Notes: generated from the sequence alone by a model not told the origin. Counted from the stretch's first letter, positions 7,088-17,159 are shown. The stretch is 64,000 nucleotides of DNA from an uncultured Bacilli bacterium (GCA_910577505.1 CAJTLN010000003.1:197119-261118), one strand, 5' to 3'. Numbers and translations are program-made.

Positions 7088-9691
7088 TTAAACCTTCTTT
7101 CTCAAACGGTATATTAACTTGTATATTTCATAAACAATTATTACAACAAATGAAAGTAATAGTATTTCATCTATTAATAAAAATGGTAATGGAGTTACTT
7201 TCAAGAAAAGTGCTGTTGCTGGTATTTCTGATACGACAATTTGTAAAATGATAGAACCTAAGACTGTTGCTATTACAAATGGATTATCAAGAAGTGGTTC
7301 TTTAAATACTGAACGTTTTTCACTACGACAGTTTAAAACATTTATATTTTGAATAAATACCATAAGCATCATAATTACTGACCTTGCTACTGTAATGTCA
7401 TAATCTTTGTCCATCATAAATTTCCATGTACCAAAGATTATTGCACTTATTGTTACACCCAATATTAATACTTCTATCATTAAATCTTTAGAGAACAATG
7501 ATTCTTTTGTATCTCTTGGCTTTTCCTTCATAATGTTTTTTTCTGCTTTTTCGAATGATAAAGCTACATCTTGAAGACCGTCAGTAACAATGTTTAGCCA
7601 AAGAAGTTGGATTGCTAAAAGAGGTATATCATATCCAAAAGCTATGGATAATAGAAAGAAACATACTTCAGCAAAACCGCATCCTAGCAAGAATAATGTT
7701 ATTTTTCGAATGTTACTATAAGCTGTTCTACCCTCTTTTACGCCAGAAACAATAGAAGTGAAATTGTCATCTGCAACAATCATTGACGCTGTTTCTTTAG
7801 CTACATCTGTACCACTACCCATTGCGATACCTATGTTGGCTGTTTTAATTGCTGGAGCATCATTTACACCATCTCCAGTAACAGCTACAAATTCTCCTTG
7901 TCGTTTAAATGAATTTACAATATCTAATTTATCAATTGGAGTTACTCTTGAAAATACTTTTATACAACTAATAAATTTATCAAATTCTTTTTCACCCATA
8001 GCACGATATTTTTCAATATCTTTTCCTGTTGCTACTTCAGCTTCTTTAGTACAAAGTCCTAATTCTTTGGCAATTGCAAAAGCTGTTAGAGGATGATCTC
8101 CAGTTACCATAACTACTTTAATTCCTGCAGAACTACATTCTTTTAGAGAATCTTTAACTTCTTTTCTTATAGGATCAATGAACGCTACCATACCAACAAA
8201 CGATAAATTTTTAATATCCTTTTGAGATGTTCCTTTTACTTTTCCATCGGCAATAGCTATTACACGGTATCCTTTTTTAGTTAAAGTTTCATTTTGACTA
8301 TAATATTTTTGATTTTCTTCAGAAAAGGACATAATCTTTTCTAATGAACCTTTTACAGTACAATATGTTTCGCCATCTTTTTCATAAAAGACTGCTGAAT
8401 ATTGATTTTCTGATTCATAAGGAATACTTTCAATAAGTTTTGGTTTGTTTTTTATTTTTAATTTAGCTGCTAAACTTAAGAATGCTATATCTATAGAATC
8501 ACCAAATGACTCCCATTTATCTTTGTTTTTTTCTAAATGAGCTTCGTTATTTAGTGCTCCAAGCATTGCTATATACTCAGCATTTTTTATATTTGCATCG
8601 GTTACAGGAGTAACTTTTCCTTCATCATTATAGCCTGTACCTGAAATAGTAAATGTTTCACCATTAGCCATTACTATTTCTTTAGCTGTTTGCTCGTTTA
8701 CTGTGAGTGTTCCTGTTTTATCTGAGGCAATGACTGTACAGCTTCCCAAAGATTCAACAGCGTTTAATTTTTTTACTATAACATTTTTCTTGGCCATTCT
8801 TTTAGATGCTATTGTTAAGGCCATTGTAAGTGCTAACGGCAATCCTTCTGGCATTGCAGAAACGGAAAGAGCTATTACACAAAGGAATATTTCATTAGCT
8901 TTATATCCTTTTGATAATAGAACTATTGTGGTAATTATAGCTACGATGACGATTATGACACTAATTTGTTTTGAAAATTTTTCTGTTCTTATTGTCAAAG
9001 GAGATTTTTCCTCTTCAGTATTGGTAACTTTATCAGCAATATGACCAATTTCAGTATTTACACCAGTTGATACAACTACAGCGTGAGCACGTCCTGTTGT
9101 AACTGATGTACCAGCATACACCATATTTTTTCTTTCTGCCAAAGAGGAATCTGAAGGTAAAACTTCATTATTTTTAACAACGTTTAAGCTTTCGCCTGTT
9201 AGAGCAGATTCGTCTACTTGAAAGTTGTGGCATTCTATAATACGGGCATCGGCACTTATTTTATCGCCACTTTCTAAGACTAAAATATCTCCGACTACGA
9301 TATCACTTGAGTTTATTTGCATTTCTCCGCCGTTTCTAATTACTCTAGCTGTAACTTTAATCATATTAATTAGACTTTCAGCATCTTTACGAGCCTTCCA
9401 TTCTTGGTATGTTCCCATTAAAACATCTATTAGAATAATAAATATTAATGCAATTGCATCTATTACTTCATGAGCAACAAATGATAAAATAACTGTTACT
9501 ACTAATATTAATTCAATAGGATTTTCAAATTGAGATATAAATAATTTAAATACACTATCTTGTTTTTTCTTTGGCAATTCATTTTTACCATTTTTTTCTA
9601 AAAGATCTTGAGCTTCAGCTATTGTTAAACCTTTTTCATCAGTATTAAAATACTTTAATACCTCTTCAATTTCTCTATCATAAAATTTCAT
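7088..9691 (-). CDS. P-type Ca2+-transporting ATPase (PII type)
   Basis: An 867-aa cation pump of the SERCA/LMCA1 type that exports Ca2+ from the cytoplasm at the cost of ATP. In order: N-terminal cation_ATPase_N domain, TM1-2, actuator domain with TGES (165-168), TM4 with PEGLP (281-285), phosphorylation motif DKTGT (Asp324), TGDGVND hinge near residue 605, and TM6 with NIVTDG at about 698. Glu in PEGLP and the Asn/Asp pair in NIVTD are the site-II Ca2+ ligands of this family; no CPC motif of heavy-metal pumps is present. The start is ATG with GATGGTG upstream. It is followed directly by the DUF4203-like gene. Function is confident; exclusive Ca2+ specificity is by homology. Confidence 0.93.
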   Translation of the reverse strand: MKFYDREIEEVLKYFNTDEKGLTIAEAQDLLEKNGKNELPKKKQDSVFKLFISQFENPIELILVVTVILSFVAHEVIDAIALIFIILIDVLMGTYQEWKARKDAESLINMIKVTARVIRNGGEMQINSSDIVVGDILVLESGDKISADARIIECHNFQVDESALTGESLNVVKNNEVLPSDSSLAERKNMVYAGTSVTTGRAHAVVVSTGVNTEIGHIADKVTNTEEEKSPLTIRTEKFSKQISVIIVIVAIITTIVLLSKGYKANEIFLCVIALSVSAMPEGLPLALTMALTIASKRMAKKNVIVKKLNAVESLGSCTVIASDKTGTLTVNEQTAKEIVMANGETFTISGTGYNDEGKVTPVTDANIKNAEYIAMLGALNNEAHLEKNKDKWESFGDSIDIAFLSLAAKLKIKNKPKLIESIPYESENQYSAVFYEKDGETYCTVKGSLEKIMSFSEENQKYYSQNETLTKKGYRVIAIADGKVKGTSQKDIKNLSFVGMVAFIDPIRKEVKDSLKECSSAGIKVVMVTGDHPLTAFAIAKELGLCTKEAEVATGKDIEKYRAMGEKEFDKFISCIKVFSRVTPIDKLDIVNSFKRQGEFVAVTGDGVNDAPAIKTANIGIAMGSGTDVAKETASMIVADDNFTSIVSGVKEGRTAYSNIRKITLFLLGCGFAEVCFFLLSIAFGYDIPLLAIQLLWLNIVTDGLQDVALSFEKAEKNIMKEKPRDTKESLFSKDLMIEVLILGVTISAIIFGTWKFMMDKDYDITVARSVIMMLMVFIQNINVLNCRSEKRSVFKEPLLDNPFVIATVLGSIILQIVVSEIPATALFLKVTPLPFLLIDEILLLSFVVIIVYEIYKLIYRLRKKV

Positions 9692-9776
9692 TAAGCACCA
9701 TCTTTTCTATGTATATTTTCTATTTCATTTTATCATATTTTTTATAATATTACTAGATTATATAAATAGTTAAAAA

Positions 9777-9796
9777 AAGTATACTTTCGTATACTT
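9777..9796 (-). terminator. Intrinsic terminator of the putative Mn/As permease gene
   Basis: An 8-bp perfect stem (AAGTATAC with GTATACTT), 4-nt loop and T-run on the minus strand, at the stop codon of the permease. Confidence 0.8.
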
Positions 9797-10655
9797 ATAT
9801 GAATAAAATAATAAAATCTATTAGTATTCCTATAATACTTCCAATTAAGTATATAGTTGCTAAAATTTTTATATTCTCTTTTATGTTTTTATTTGATTTG
9901 AATAGAACTAAAATGGCAACACCACTACCTGTAAGTAGACCTGCAATAGTTGCTCCAAAAGATAATGTACCATTTAAATATAATTCAGCTATCATTATAC
10001 TTGAACCACAATTAGGTATTAAACCAATAAGACTACTTATAAATGGAGATATAAATGTATTCTTAAAAAATAATTTAGATAAGAATTCTTCTCCTATATA
10101 TTCAAACATTATATTTAAAATAAAAGTAACAATTAAGAGAAAAGCAACTGTCTTTAATGTATGAATAGTACTTGATTTTATAATACTATGATTATGATTA
10201 CATCCACAATGCTCATCTTGGCATATTTCATAATTAACTTTTTCTTTTGATTTATCTTTTCTTATAAATAAATCAATTAAATAACCAGCTATAAGACCAA
10301 CAATAAATTTTATTGCTAATATTGTAATAATTGTACTTAAAGGGGCTTTCTCTGATAAGAAAATTGGAATCATTTCATCACTGGTAGATAAATATATTGC
10401 GATAAGTGTTCCTAAAGAAATAATTCTTGTAACATATAAATTAGTAGCTACGACACTGAAGCCGCATTGAGGAACAAGTCCTAACATGCTACCTAATAGT
10501 GGACCGAATTTTCCTGATTTACTAATTATTTTTTGAGATTTACTAGATAGTTTATGTTCAATTGCTTCTATTATTAAGAATGCCACAAATAAAAATGGAA
10601 TTAATTTTAAACTGTCTAATAATGTATCTATTATTATATCTAGCATACTTTTCAC
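9795..10655 (-). CDS. ArsP_2/DUF2899 family permease (putative manganese or arsenical transporter)
   Basis: A 286-aa polytopic protein built as two repeated halves. Each half holds the signature loop: GLVPQCGFS near residue 59 and GLIPNCGSS near residue 213. Between them is a hydrophilic loop with a His/Cys-rich patch, DEHCGCNHNHS at about 147-157, which looks like a metal-binding site. This matches the DUF2899/ArsP_2 family, first called an arsenic efflux protein and more recently a putative manganese transporter. About eight to ten membrane helices are visible. No riboswitch or metal-regulator gene is evident in the 85-bp upstream gap. The family is secure; the ion is not. Confidence 0.8.
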   Translation of the reverse strand: MKSMLDIIIDTLLDSLKLIPFLFVAFLIIEAIEHKLSSKSQKIISKSGKFGPLLGSMLGLVPQCGFSVVATNLYVTRIISLGTLIAIYLSTSDEMIPIFLSEKAPLSTIITILAIKFIVGLIAGYLIDLFIRKDKSKEKVNYEICQDEHCGCNHNHSIIKSSTIHTLKTVAFLLIVTFILNIMFEYIGEEFLSKLFFKNTFISPFISSLIGLIPNCGSSIMIAELYLNGTLSFGATIAGLLTGSGVAILVLFKSNKNIKENIKILATIYLIGSIIGILIDFIILFI

Positions 10656-10720
10656 CTTTTATTCCTTTAAAGTCTTCTTGCTCATTTAATTTTATAGTAA
10701 TGATTAGGAATAGTCAATAA

Positions 10721-10742
10721 AAACCAGTTATTAAACTGGTTT
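10721..10742 (-). terminator. Intrinsic terminator of the CmpB-like gene
   Basis: An 8-bp perfect stem (10721-10728 with 10735-10742) followed by TTTTTA on the minus strand, overlapping the stop codon. Confidence 0.78.
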
Positions 10743-11379
10743 ATTTTCTGTTCCATCTATTATTGAACATATTATTTAAGTATTCAACACCAAAATATTT
10801 ATCTATAACTTCTTCTATTTTATTATTAGGGGGAATATTTTGTTCATATTCTTTTCCCCTATTTATAGCTCCTATAGTTAATATACTATCAAATATTAAG
10901 AATATTATAGCTATTTTTATAAATTTAATACTTTCTGTTTTATTTAGTTTAGCAATTAATTTTTTTACTTTTGGAAAAATAAATTTAATCCAAAATATAC
11001 CAAGTATTCCCCAGAAGATTGAATATGATAAACATACACGTCCATTTATATTATATGGTTTATGTTTGTATGTCCATGCTACAAAGCCAAATACATATTC
11101 CATAAATAAACTTATTGCATATTCTAGTATGGTTCCAACAGCAAAAGATACGCCAAAAATCTTTATAGAATTGCAATCTTTAATTTTATATAAAGCTAAT
11201 GTTAGAACTATTGCGCCAAGACCATAAACCAAATTGAAAGGTCCTATTACTAAGGCAGAATGGTTAATTAAGAGGCCTTTTTTTAAAAGAGTCCAAAGGC
11301 CTTCAACAACCCAACCTAGTAAACAACCAAATAAAAATATATAAAATATATCATGAAATGATAATTTTTCTCTTGTCAT
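10741..11379 (-). CDS. CmpB-like membrane protein ('putative ABC-transporter type IV', PF06541 type)
   Basis: A 212-aa polytopic protein of the family named ABC_trans_CmpB. The typical N-terminal block FGCLLGWVVEG...GLLINHSALVIGPFNLVYGLG is present, followed by a helix with EYAISLFMEYVFG and the WTYKHKPYNINGRVCL...FWG segment that characterises the family. Four or five helices are predicted by eye. Despite the family name no ATPase partner is adjacent, and the transport function is not established. It is transcribed as a single gene. Confidence 0.78.
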   Translation of the reverse strand: MTREKLSFHDIFYIFLFGCLLGWVVEGLWTLLKKGLLINHSALVIGPFNLVYGLGAIVLTLALYKIKDCNSIKIFGVSFAVGTILEYAISLFMEYVFGFVAWTYKHKPYNINGRVCLSYSIFWGILGIFWIKFIFPKVKKLIAKLNKTESIKFIKIAIIFLIFDSILTIGAINRGKEYEQNIPPNNKIEEVIDKYFGVEYLNNMFNNRWNRK

Positions 11380-11450
11380 AAAAACTCCCCAAACTTGGCT
11401 TAAATTATATCACTGCACAATAATTTGAGCAAATTCTTCTAGTTATATTA

Positions 11451-14400
11451 TTATATTCTTTCTTTTTTGTTAATATTAAAGTTACATGGAATTTCATTGA
11501 CTAATTTAAATTTATTTGATTCGTCTGTAAATACTTTTTCAATATTCTTAAGTTCATTTATTGATTCTGTAGTTTTTATTATTTCTCTTACTAAATTAAC
11601 AATGCTTTCAACATCAAACAAATTTGAAATATTACTACTATAGAATGCACAGTAATTATTTTCAGATCTTGTTAATAAAGTTTTTAATGTTGATATATCA
11701 TGTGTTTTTTTAAAGTTTTTAAATAAATAATTTATTTTTTTAACTTCATTGTCAACAACTTTTTCCTTATCAATAGCAATTATAGGCAAGCCTTTTTTAT
11801 TTCTTTTTGTTTTAAACTCTTCACTTATATTAACAATCTTTTCAACATATGAGGAGTCGTCTAATTTAGTTTTATCAACAATCATAAAGTCTGGTTCAAT
11901 ATTAGGAATATTAGAATTATTATAGTTTGGTCTTATAGCATATTTATCTATAATAACAGTATTTCTAATGTCTCTTGTATTATCTATTAGGTTTTTAGGA
12001 GTAGTAAACATTTCGTTATGTTTATTGTTGTCTGATAGTGATAGAACTCTATTAGACATTTTTTTTATGCCATTTTCTGCAACCCCATCAAAGCCAAAGT
12101 AAAAGTCTTTTTCAAAATGGAAGTTTTCGTTTGAAATTAAACTAGCTGGGACTCCATCTTTCGTTTTATTTAAAGCGTTATGCCATGCTAGGAAATAATC
12201 TTCTCTATTGCCTAATTCATTTTCATAGTCTAGGCAGCTTATCAGGAACATAAACTCATTAGGACAATTGTATATTTTTAAGTTTTTACATAAATCATTT
12301 TCAACAAAAGATTTACTTGTATATATCTTGCATTTTATTTCATAATTATATATTTTGCTATACATTTGCTTTAGTTTGTTTTCTATTCTAAATGAATCAA
12401 TTATACTTAATATTTTATAATTTTTTTCTAAGTTCTTAAGAACAGATACTTCAGAATTCATTATTTTATTTAAATTAGTAATGTATTCATACTCTTCCTT
12501 ATATATTTTCTTATCTACTTTATCGATTTTATAAGTGTTTAATTGAAGTTCTGCTTCTTCTAATGTAAGTTTAAAATGCTTAGATATAAAATACTCTTTA
12601 TATTTATTATCTTTTTTACAATCAAACATTAATCTATTAAGTTCTTCTTCTGTATTTTTTTCATAATACTTTATTTCATTATATGTACGAGCAGTATTTA
12701 AATAAATCGGTCTTTTTACATCCTTGTTATTTTTATTATACCTAGGGATTAAATACATTAGATAATTTAAAACGTTTTTTATATCCTCATTATTTATTTC
12801 ACTTTCAGATACAACACTTAATAATTTAGGTATGTTACCAACATATTTTCTTTTATTTCCTTCGCATGATTCACATAATAAATGTAAACATTCCACTATA
12901 TTTAAATCTAAATCAATATCTGGCATTTCATAGAAAATAACATTTATTAATTGTTTAGTAATAGGAAATATTTTATTGATTCTTATTAATAAATTTTGTA
13001 ATCTTGGATTTTTAGTTATTGTTTCTTGAATAGATAGTTTAGGGACAAATATATTTTCTTGTAAGTAATTTAAATTTAAAGTATTTAAAATATAACCATT
13101 TTTATTTAATAATTTTTTGTATGTAACATATGCTTCTTCATTTAGAATTTTATGCATTAGTTCATCAGAGCAAAGAATATTTTTTTCGGTTATATCTAAA
13201 TTGGCAAGAATTGCTTGTAATAAATCTATGTTATAAATTCCTAACATATTCTCACTATTTATAATAGATAAGAATTGTTTGCTTTCTTTTACTATATTAA
13301 TTAAATCTGTTATTATTTGGGGATTTTTACTATATAATATTTTCTTTATAATTACTCTATTACTAATTGCTTTTTTGATATAGTCATTATCTGATTCTTT
13401 TAACATAGTTATTATAATTTTAGAATCTATATTTTCTAACTCTTCTGGATTATTTAATAAATAATTTTTTAAATATTCATCTAATTCGTATGATTCATCA
13501 TTTAAAATAATAGTTCTTGTTTCTATATTATCACAGAATACTTTACGGTAATTACTTGGTACTGATTCAATAAGTCTTACTAAAACTTTTTTATTACTAA
13601 TGTTTTCTATTTTTGTGATAAATTTTATTTTCTCTTCAGGAGTAAAATCACCAGCATTAAATAGTTCAATTAATTTTTTATAACTTTTCATATTAACACT
13701 ATTAGCTAGTTGAGTTATTAACTTAGGATTTTTTAGTATACTCTTTTTGAAAGATTTTTTACTAGCTTCTAGTAATTTATTTATTGTACTGATTTTAAAG
13801 TTATATATTTTTTCTTCACTTAAGTCTTTAAATAATTCTAGAGGAAGTGAATTAATAATTAAAGGTAAATTAAGATTTGTTTCTTTTTCTAATTCATTAA
13901 CAAACAATTCATAGATGTTTTTGCACTTTGTAAAAATTGTTTCAATATCTTGTTTGCTCAAATAATTCAGTAGTTTTAAATTATTTACTGTTATGTTATC
14001 TTTCTTATTTAATAAAATATTTAGTATTGTATTTGATGGAAGCTGTTCTAAAATAAAATTATTATCACAATCACGCAATATTTTTTTGACTCTCTTGTTT
14101 TTTAATATTTCTTTTTGAATAGTTCCTGTTGTATCTTTTACTAAATGGAATAAAACACATTCTCTTTGTCTATCTGTTACTAGCTTCTCTATTTGAGTTT
14201 TATCCATATATTTAAATATATTATTTTTATAATTATATTCATTCGTTAATTTAGATATATATATTTTTACAAAGTCTTTATTTTTAGCTAGAGACTTTAT
14301 GTCTTTGTAACTATTTGAAAATTCACTTATAGTTTTTATACTATATAAAGAGAAAGTGTCTATTTCTTCTAAAAGTTGGTTGATAGTTTCTTTCTTCAAT

Positions 14401-14885
14401 GTATCAAAACATAATCCTTTACTAATTAAGAAATTATCTATTTGGATATCTTTTCTTAGAATTTTAATTTCTTCTTTTGTCAAGTCTTCTAATATATCTG
14501 TTGAAGATAAAAGATTATCCCCGTTTAAAATACTGTTCTTAACTTTTAATGATTGTGACATTATTAAACGACGAGGTTTATTACAATTCATAGTTAAAGA
14601 CGGAATCATTGATCCTTCAATATCTGTCTTATCTAGTAATTCTATAAATTTTTCATCTTCTATTAAAGAGTTTAAAGTATCTACAAATTCATATTTATTG
14701 CATAAAAACATATATACATAAAGATATTTTATGTATTTATTAGTGAAAGTAAAATCATTATTTTCAAGGCGTTTGTTTATTTCAATGATTATGCTTTTAC
14801 AAATTTCTTCATTTTTTTTGTGTTTTTCAAGTTCTTCAAATAATACTTCTGTCTCTGGATTTTTTAATAGTTCTTCTAGAATCAT
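11451..14885 (-). CDS. Very large uncharacterised cytoplasmic protein (1144 aa)
   Basis: I do not recognise this protein. It has no signal peptide or membrane helix. Residues 1 to about 830 are a long run of short helical segments rich in Lys, Asn, Ile and Leu, suggestive of an alpha-solenoid built from degenerate repeats. The C-terminal third is different: it contains FHFEKDFYFGFDGVAENG, a PDFMIVDK strand and GLPIIAIDKEK, an alpha/beta-looking module that could bind a ligand or be enzymatic. A HEAT-like scaffold plus an effector domain is one reading. The start is ATG 14883-14885 with AAGGAG nine bases upstream; a TTG nine bases further up would overlap that site. It is flanked by unrelated genes. 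Confidence 0.7.
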   Translation of the reverse strand: MILEELLKNPETEVLFEELEKHKKNEEICKSIIIEINKRLENNDFTFTNKYIKYLYVYMFLCNKYEFVDTLNSLIEDEKFIELLDKTDIEGSMIPSLTMNCNKPRRLIMSQSLKVKNSILNGDNLLSSTDILEDLTKEEIKILRKDIQIDNFLISKGLCFDTLKKETINQLLEEIDTFSLYSIKTISEFSNSYKDIKSLAKNKDFVKIYISKLTNEYNYKNNIFKYMDKTQIEKLVTDRQRECVLFHLVKDTTGTIQKEILKNKRVKKILRDCDNNFILEQLPSNTILNILLNKKDNITVNNLKLLNYLSKQDIETIFTKCKNIYELFVNELEKETNLNLPLIINSLPLELFKDLSEEKIYNFKISTINKLLEASKKSFKKSILKNPKLITQLANSVNMKSYKKLIELFNAGDFTPEEKIKFITKIENISNKKVLVRLIESVPSNYRKVFCDNIETRTIILNDESYELDEYLKNYLLNNPEELENIDSKIIITMLKESDNDYIKKAISNRVIIKKILYSKNPQIITDLINIVKESKQFLSIINSENMLGIYNIDLLQAILANLDITEKNILCSDELMHKILNEEAYVTYKKLLNKNGYILNTLNLNYLQENIFVPKLSIQETITKNPRLQNLLIRINKIFPITKQLINVIFYEMPDIDLDLNIVECLHLLCESCEGNKRKYVGNIPKLLSVVSESEINNEDIKNVLNYLMYLIPRYNKNNKDVKRPIYLNTARTYNEIKYYEKNTEEELNRLMFDCKKDNKYKEYFISKHFKLTLEEAELQLNTYKIDKVDKKIYKEEYEYITNLNKIMNSEVSVLKNLEKNYKILSIIDSFRIENKLKQMYSKIYNYEIKCKIYTSKSFVENDLCKNLKIYNCPNEFMFLISCLDYENELGNREDYFLAWHNALNKTKDGVPASLISNENFHFEKDFYFGFDGVAENGIKKMSNRVLSLSDNNKHNEMFTTPKNLIDNTRDIRNTVIIDKYAIRPNYNNSNIPNIEPDFMIVDKTKLDDSSYVEKIVNISEEFKTKRNKKGLPIIAIDKEKVVDNEVKKINYLFKNFKKTHDISTLKTLLTRSENNYCAFYSSNISNLFDVESIVNLVREIIKTTESINELKNIEKVFTDESNKFKLVNEIPCNFNINKKERI

Positions 14886-14937
14886 AATGCACAACTCCTT
14901 ATTCTCTATAATTATATCATCAATGATAATAAAAAAA

Positions 14938-14954
14938 AAGGAATTTTATTCCTT
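14938..14954 (-). terminator. Intrinsic terminator of the MYG1 gene
   Basis: A 7-bp stem (AAGGAAT with ATTCCTT), 3-nt loop, and a run of nine T on the minus strand right after the stop codon. Confidence 0.8.
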
Positions 14955-15863
14955 ATTTTCAAGCGCTTTTTGTGCTAAAAGAATAGCATCTTCAATATTA
15001 TCTGCACTAGCTAAAAAGCCACTAGCATGAACAAAACGTGCTGTTTTTATTCCTGATAGCTCAGCTAATTCTTCGCCATGCATTCCACGATATGATTTTG
15101 GAAAGTTAATTAATAACTCTTTTGATTCTCTACTGATGGTCATTGGTTTTATGTCATATCCACCTCTATTTGAGGGATAAATTACAATTTTAATGTTTTT
15201 AGCATTATCTTTTTTGGAATTAAATACAGCATCTAAATATGGAATATATCTATCAAGAATTAAAATATTATCTCTTACATCATCTATTTTTTCTTCGGCT
15301 AATTGAGTGGCAATAATGTTTGAGTTTTCTTTTTTTATTATTCGATCAAATATAAGCTCAGCAACATTTATTGCTATTAAGAAGTTATCATCATTTTCTA
15401 GTGGGTCGTTCCAATTTCGATTAAACATATCAATAATACTATCTAAATCTAATAGCTTATATTCTGCTTCGATTTGAGGAAAAAGACCATTATCAATTCC
15501 ATCTATTTGCTTTATTAATTTCTCAACAATTTTATCAAACAAAACATTTTCATCAGCTGGATTTAAACTTTTTAAATATTCATGTCCATATTCTTCCCAT
15601 AATAGACCAAATGAGCAATATTTTATTTTGGAGTTTTCACGATATCTAGCGTCAGGACCATGGTGATCAAATTTACCAAAGCCAATATCGTACATTATAC
15701 CATTATATTTTTTAGGTACATCTTTTACAGAAGCACGATAAACAATAGGATTTTCTATTATCTTGGATAGAAACATTGTTGAAAACACATCATCTGGGTG
15801 AAACTTGCCATCATGAGTAATCAGATTAGCTTCTGCTATGTTTTTTGTTATTTTTACTTTCAT
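14946..15863 (-). CDS. MYG1/UPF0160 family metal-dependent hydrolase
   Basis: A 305-aa protein of the MYG1 family, a DHH-related group; eukaryotic MYG1 is a 3'-5' RNA exonuclease. Diagnostic motifs are the N-terminal THDGKFHPDDVFSTMFL (residues 17-33) and YDIGFGKFDHHGPDAR (58-73), in which the DHH-like triad binds metal. The C-terminal MHGEELAELSGI...FVHASGFLA block is also typical. It starts 38 bp inside the 3' end of the upstream membrane-protein gene, so translation of the two is likely coupled. The bacterial substrate is unknown; an RNA or nucleotide substrate is inferred from the family. Confidence 0.86.
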   Translation of the reverse strand: MKVKITKNIAEANLITHDGKFHPDDVFSTMFLSKIIENPIVYRASVKDVPKKYNGIMYDIGFGKFDHHGPDARYRENSKIKYCSFGLLWEEYGHEYLKSLNPADENVLFDKIVEKLIKQIDGIDNGLFPQIEAEYKLLDLDSIIDMFNRNWNDPLENDDNFLIAINVAELIFDRIIKKENSNIIATQLAEEKIDDVRDNILILDRYIPYLDAVFNSKKDNAKNIKIVIYPSNRGGYDIKPMTISRESKELLINFPKSYRGMHGEELAELSGIKTARFVHASGFLASADNIEDAILLAQKALENKE

Positions 15864-17094
15864 TTTTCTTCTTTCCTTTCGTTGTTGTAAATCGAGCTAG
15901 TTTAATCAGCTCATTTAGGAAAACTGAGATAAATCCAAAGCCGATACAAGACATAAAATTATGCATTTCAATATTCTTTGTTTCAAAGTAAGTAGTAAAA
16001 TTGAAAAATAGTGTAAGTGCAATACATGTAATTGTAAAAATTATTAAAGATATATTTTTCAAAGATTTTATTATATTTTTTATAATGTTTGATTCACTTA
16101 AATAAGAATATGTAAGAAATAAGTTTATATAAATAAATAAAATATAAAATAAAGTATTAGCAAATGCTTGAGTCCCTCCCTGTGCTTCAATGAGCATATA
16201 AGGAATATTTAGTAAAAAGAAAATATAGCAGCTTTCTAATAAAGTAAATGATAATTCTTGACTACCGAATACTATATTTCTATTTTTAGGCTTTCTTTTC
16301 ATAAGATCGATATCATAAGGAAGATTTTTATATAAATATTTGCTTGTAATAATTGTAAATATTTTTAATAGCATTACCAACAATAGGTTATAACATACTG
16401 GAAATCTTAATATGTTAAGAAATATATATGTCAAATATAAAGGTAAATATGTTGTTATTAAATATTTTAATGCTCTAATATAGTTATCATGGACTCCGCG
16501 AGCATGGTATATTTTATTATATGAATCACTTAGATTGTCAAACTCATAATAGACATCTTCTTTATTTATTATTTTATCAAGAATATGGTTGTTTTTTGTT
16601 TTTATAATGATGTTCTTTTTAAGATATTTCTTTTCAATCTCTGATTCTTCAATTGTTTTAAATTTTAAGTTGTTTTCTAATTCTGATAAAATTATAACAT
16701 TTATTCCTGCTCTGTTAAATTTCTTTATATAGGATGGATTAATTATATTTGTTACAATTGTTTTAACGTGACTATATTTTTCCTCATCATTAAAAGTTTT
16801 CTCATAAAGGTTTGTTAACGATAAAGGCATAAATAAGATAGTTATACTAAGCGAATTTAATAAACATGTTATGGTATTATTAAAACTAGAGTCCATATTA
16901 TTATTTATAATGTTAAAGATAAGTGATACAAAAAACATTAATATACTTGTTGTATAGAGAAATATTTTTAATTTATTTATCTTTTTATAAAGTTCATTTT
17001 TATAAGAGTTACTATATTTTTTATTTAAGTAAATGTTATATATTATTATACCAAATAAAATAAATACAGATATTAGTATATTTAATTTCTTCAT
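15826..17094 (-). CDS. Membrane protein derived from a P-type ATPase, catalytic motifs absent
   Basis: A 422-aa protein with about nine or ten hydrophobic segments. Several blocks line up with the rear half of PII-type ATPases. NPSYIKKFNRAGINVIILSE resembles the P-domain stretch that normally ends in TGD. FDNLSDSYNKIYHARGVHDNYIRALKYL resembles the DDNFxxIxxAIxxGRxIYDNIxKFxxYL segment leading into TM5, and DIDLMKRKPKNRN resembles the MKRPPR loop after TM6. However, there is no actuator TGES, no DKTGT phosphorylation site and no GDGxND hinge, so it cannot pump by the normal mechanism. It might be a regulatory or structural relic. It overlaps the MYG1 gene by 38 bp. The relationship is my reading of motif order, not an alignment. 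Confidence 0.55.
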   Translation of the reverse strand: MKKLNILISVFILFGIIIYNIYLNKKYSNSYKNELYKKINKLKIFLYTTSILMFFVSLIFNIINNNMDSSFNNTITCLLNSLSITILFMPLSLTNLYEKTFNDEEKYSHVKTIVTNIINPSYIKKFNRAGINVIILSELENNLKFKTIEESEIEKKYLKKNIIIKTKNNHILDKIINKEDVYYEFDNLSDSYNKIYHARGVHDNYIRALKYLITTYLPLYLTYIFLNILRFPVCYNLLLVMLLKIFTIITSKYLYKNLPYDIDLMKRKPKNRNIVFGSQELSFTLLESCYIFFLLNIPYMLIEAQGGTQAFANTLFYILFIYINLFLTYSYLSESNIIKNIIKSLKNISLIIFTITCIALTLFFNFTTYFETKNIEMHNFMSCIGFGFISVFLNELIKLARFTTTKGKKKNESKNNKKHSRS

Positions 17095-17129
17095 AATATC
17101 ACCTTTTTATATTATAACATAAATAAATA

Positions 17130-17154
17130 AAGGGAATTAATGAATAATTCCCTT
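17130..17154 (-). terminator. Intrinsic terminator of the phosphatidyltransferase operon
   Basis: A 10-bp stem (AAGGGAATTA with TAATTCCCTT) and 5-nt loop with a T-rich tail on the minus strand. Confidence 0.72.
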
Positions 17155-17159
17155 TTAAA

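Noticed and set aside
7758..9473. Several plus-strand open frames across the Ca-ATPase gene
   Set aside because: They mirror the strongly conserved ATPase frame and show no family features of their own.
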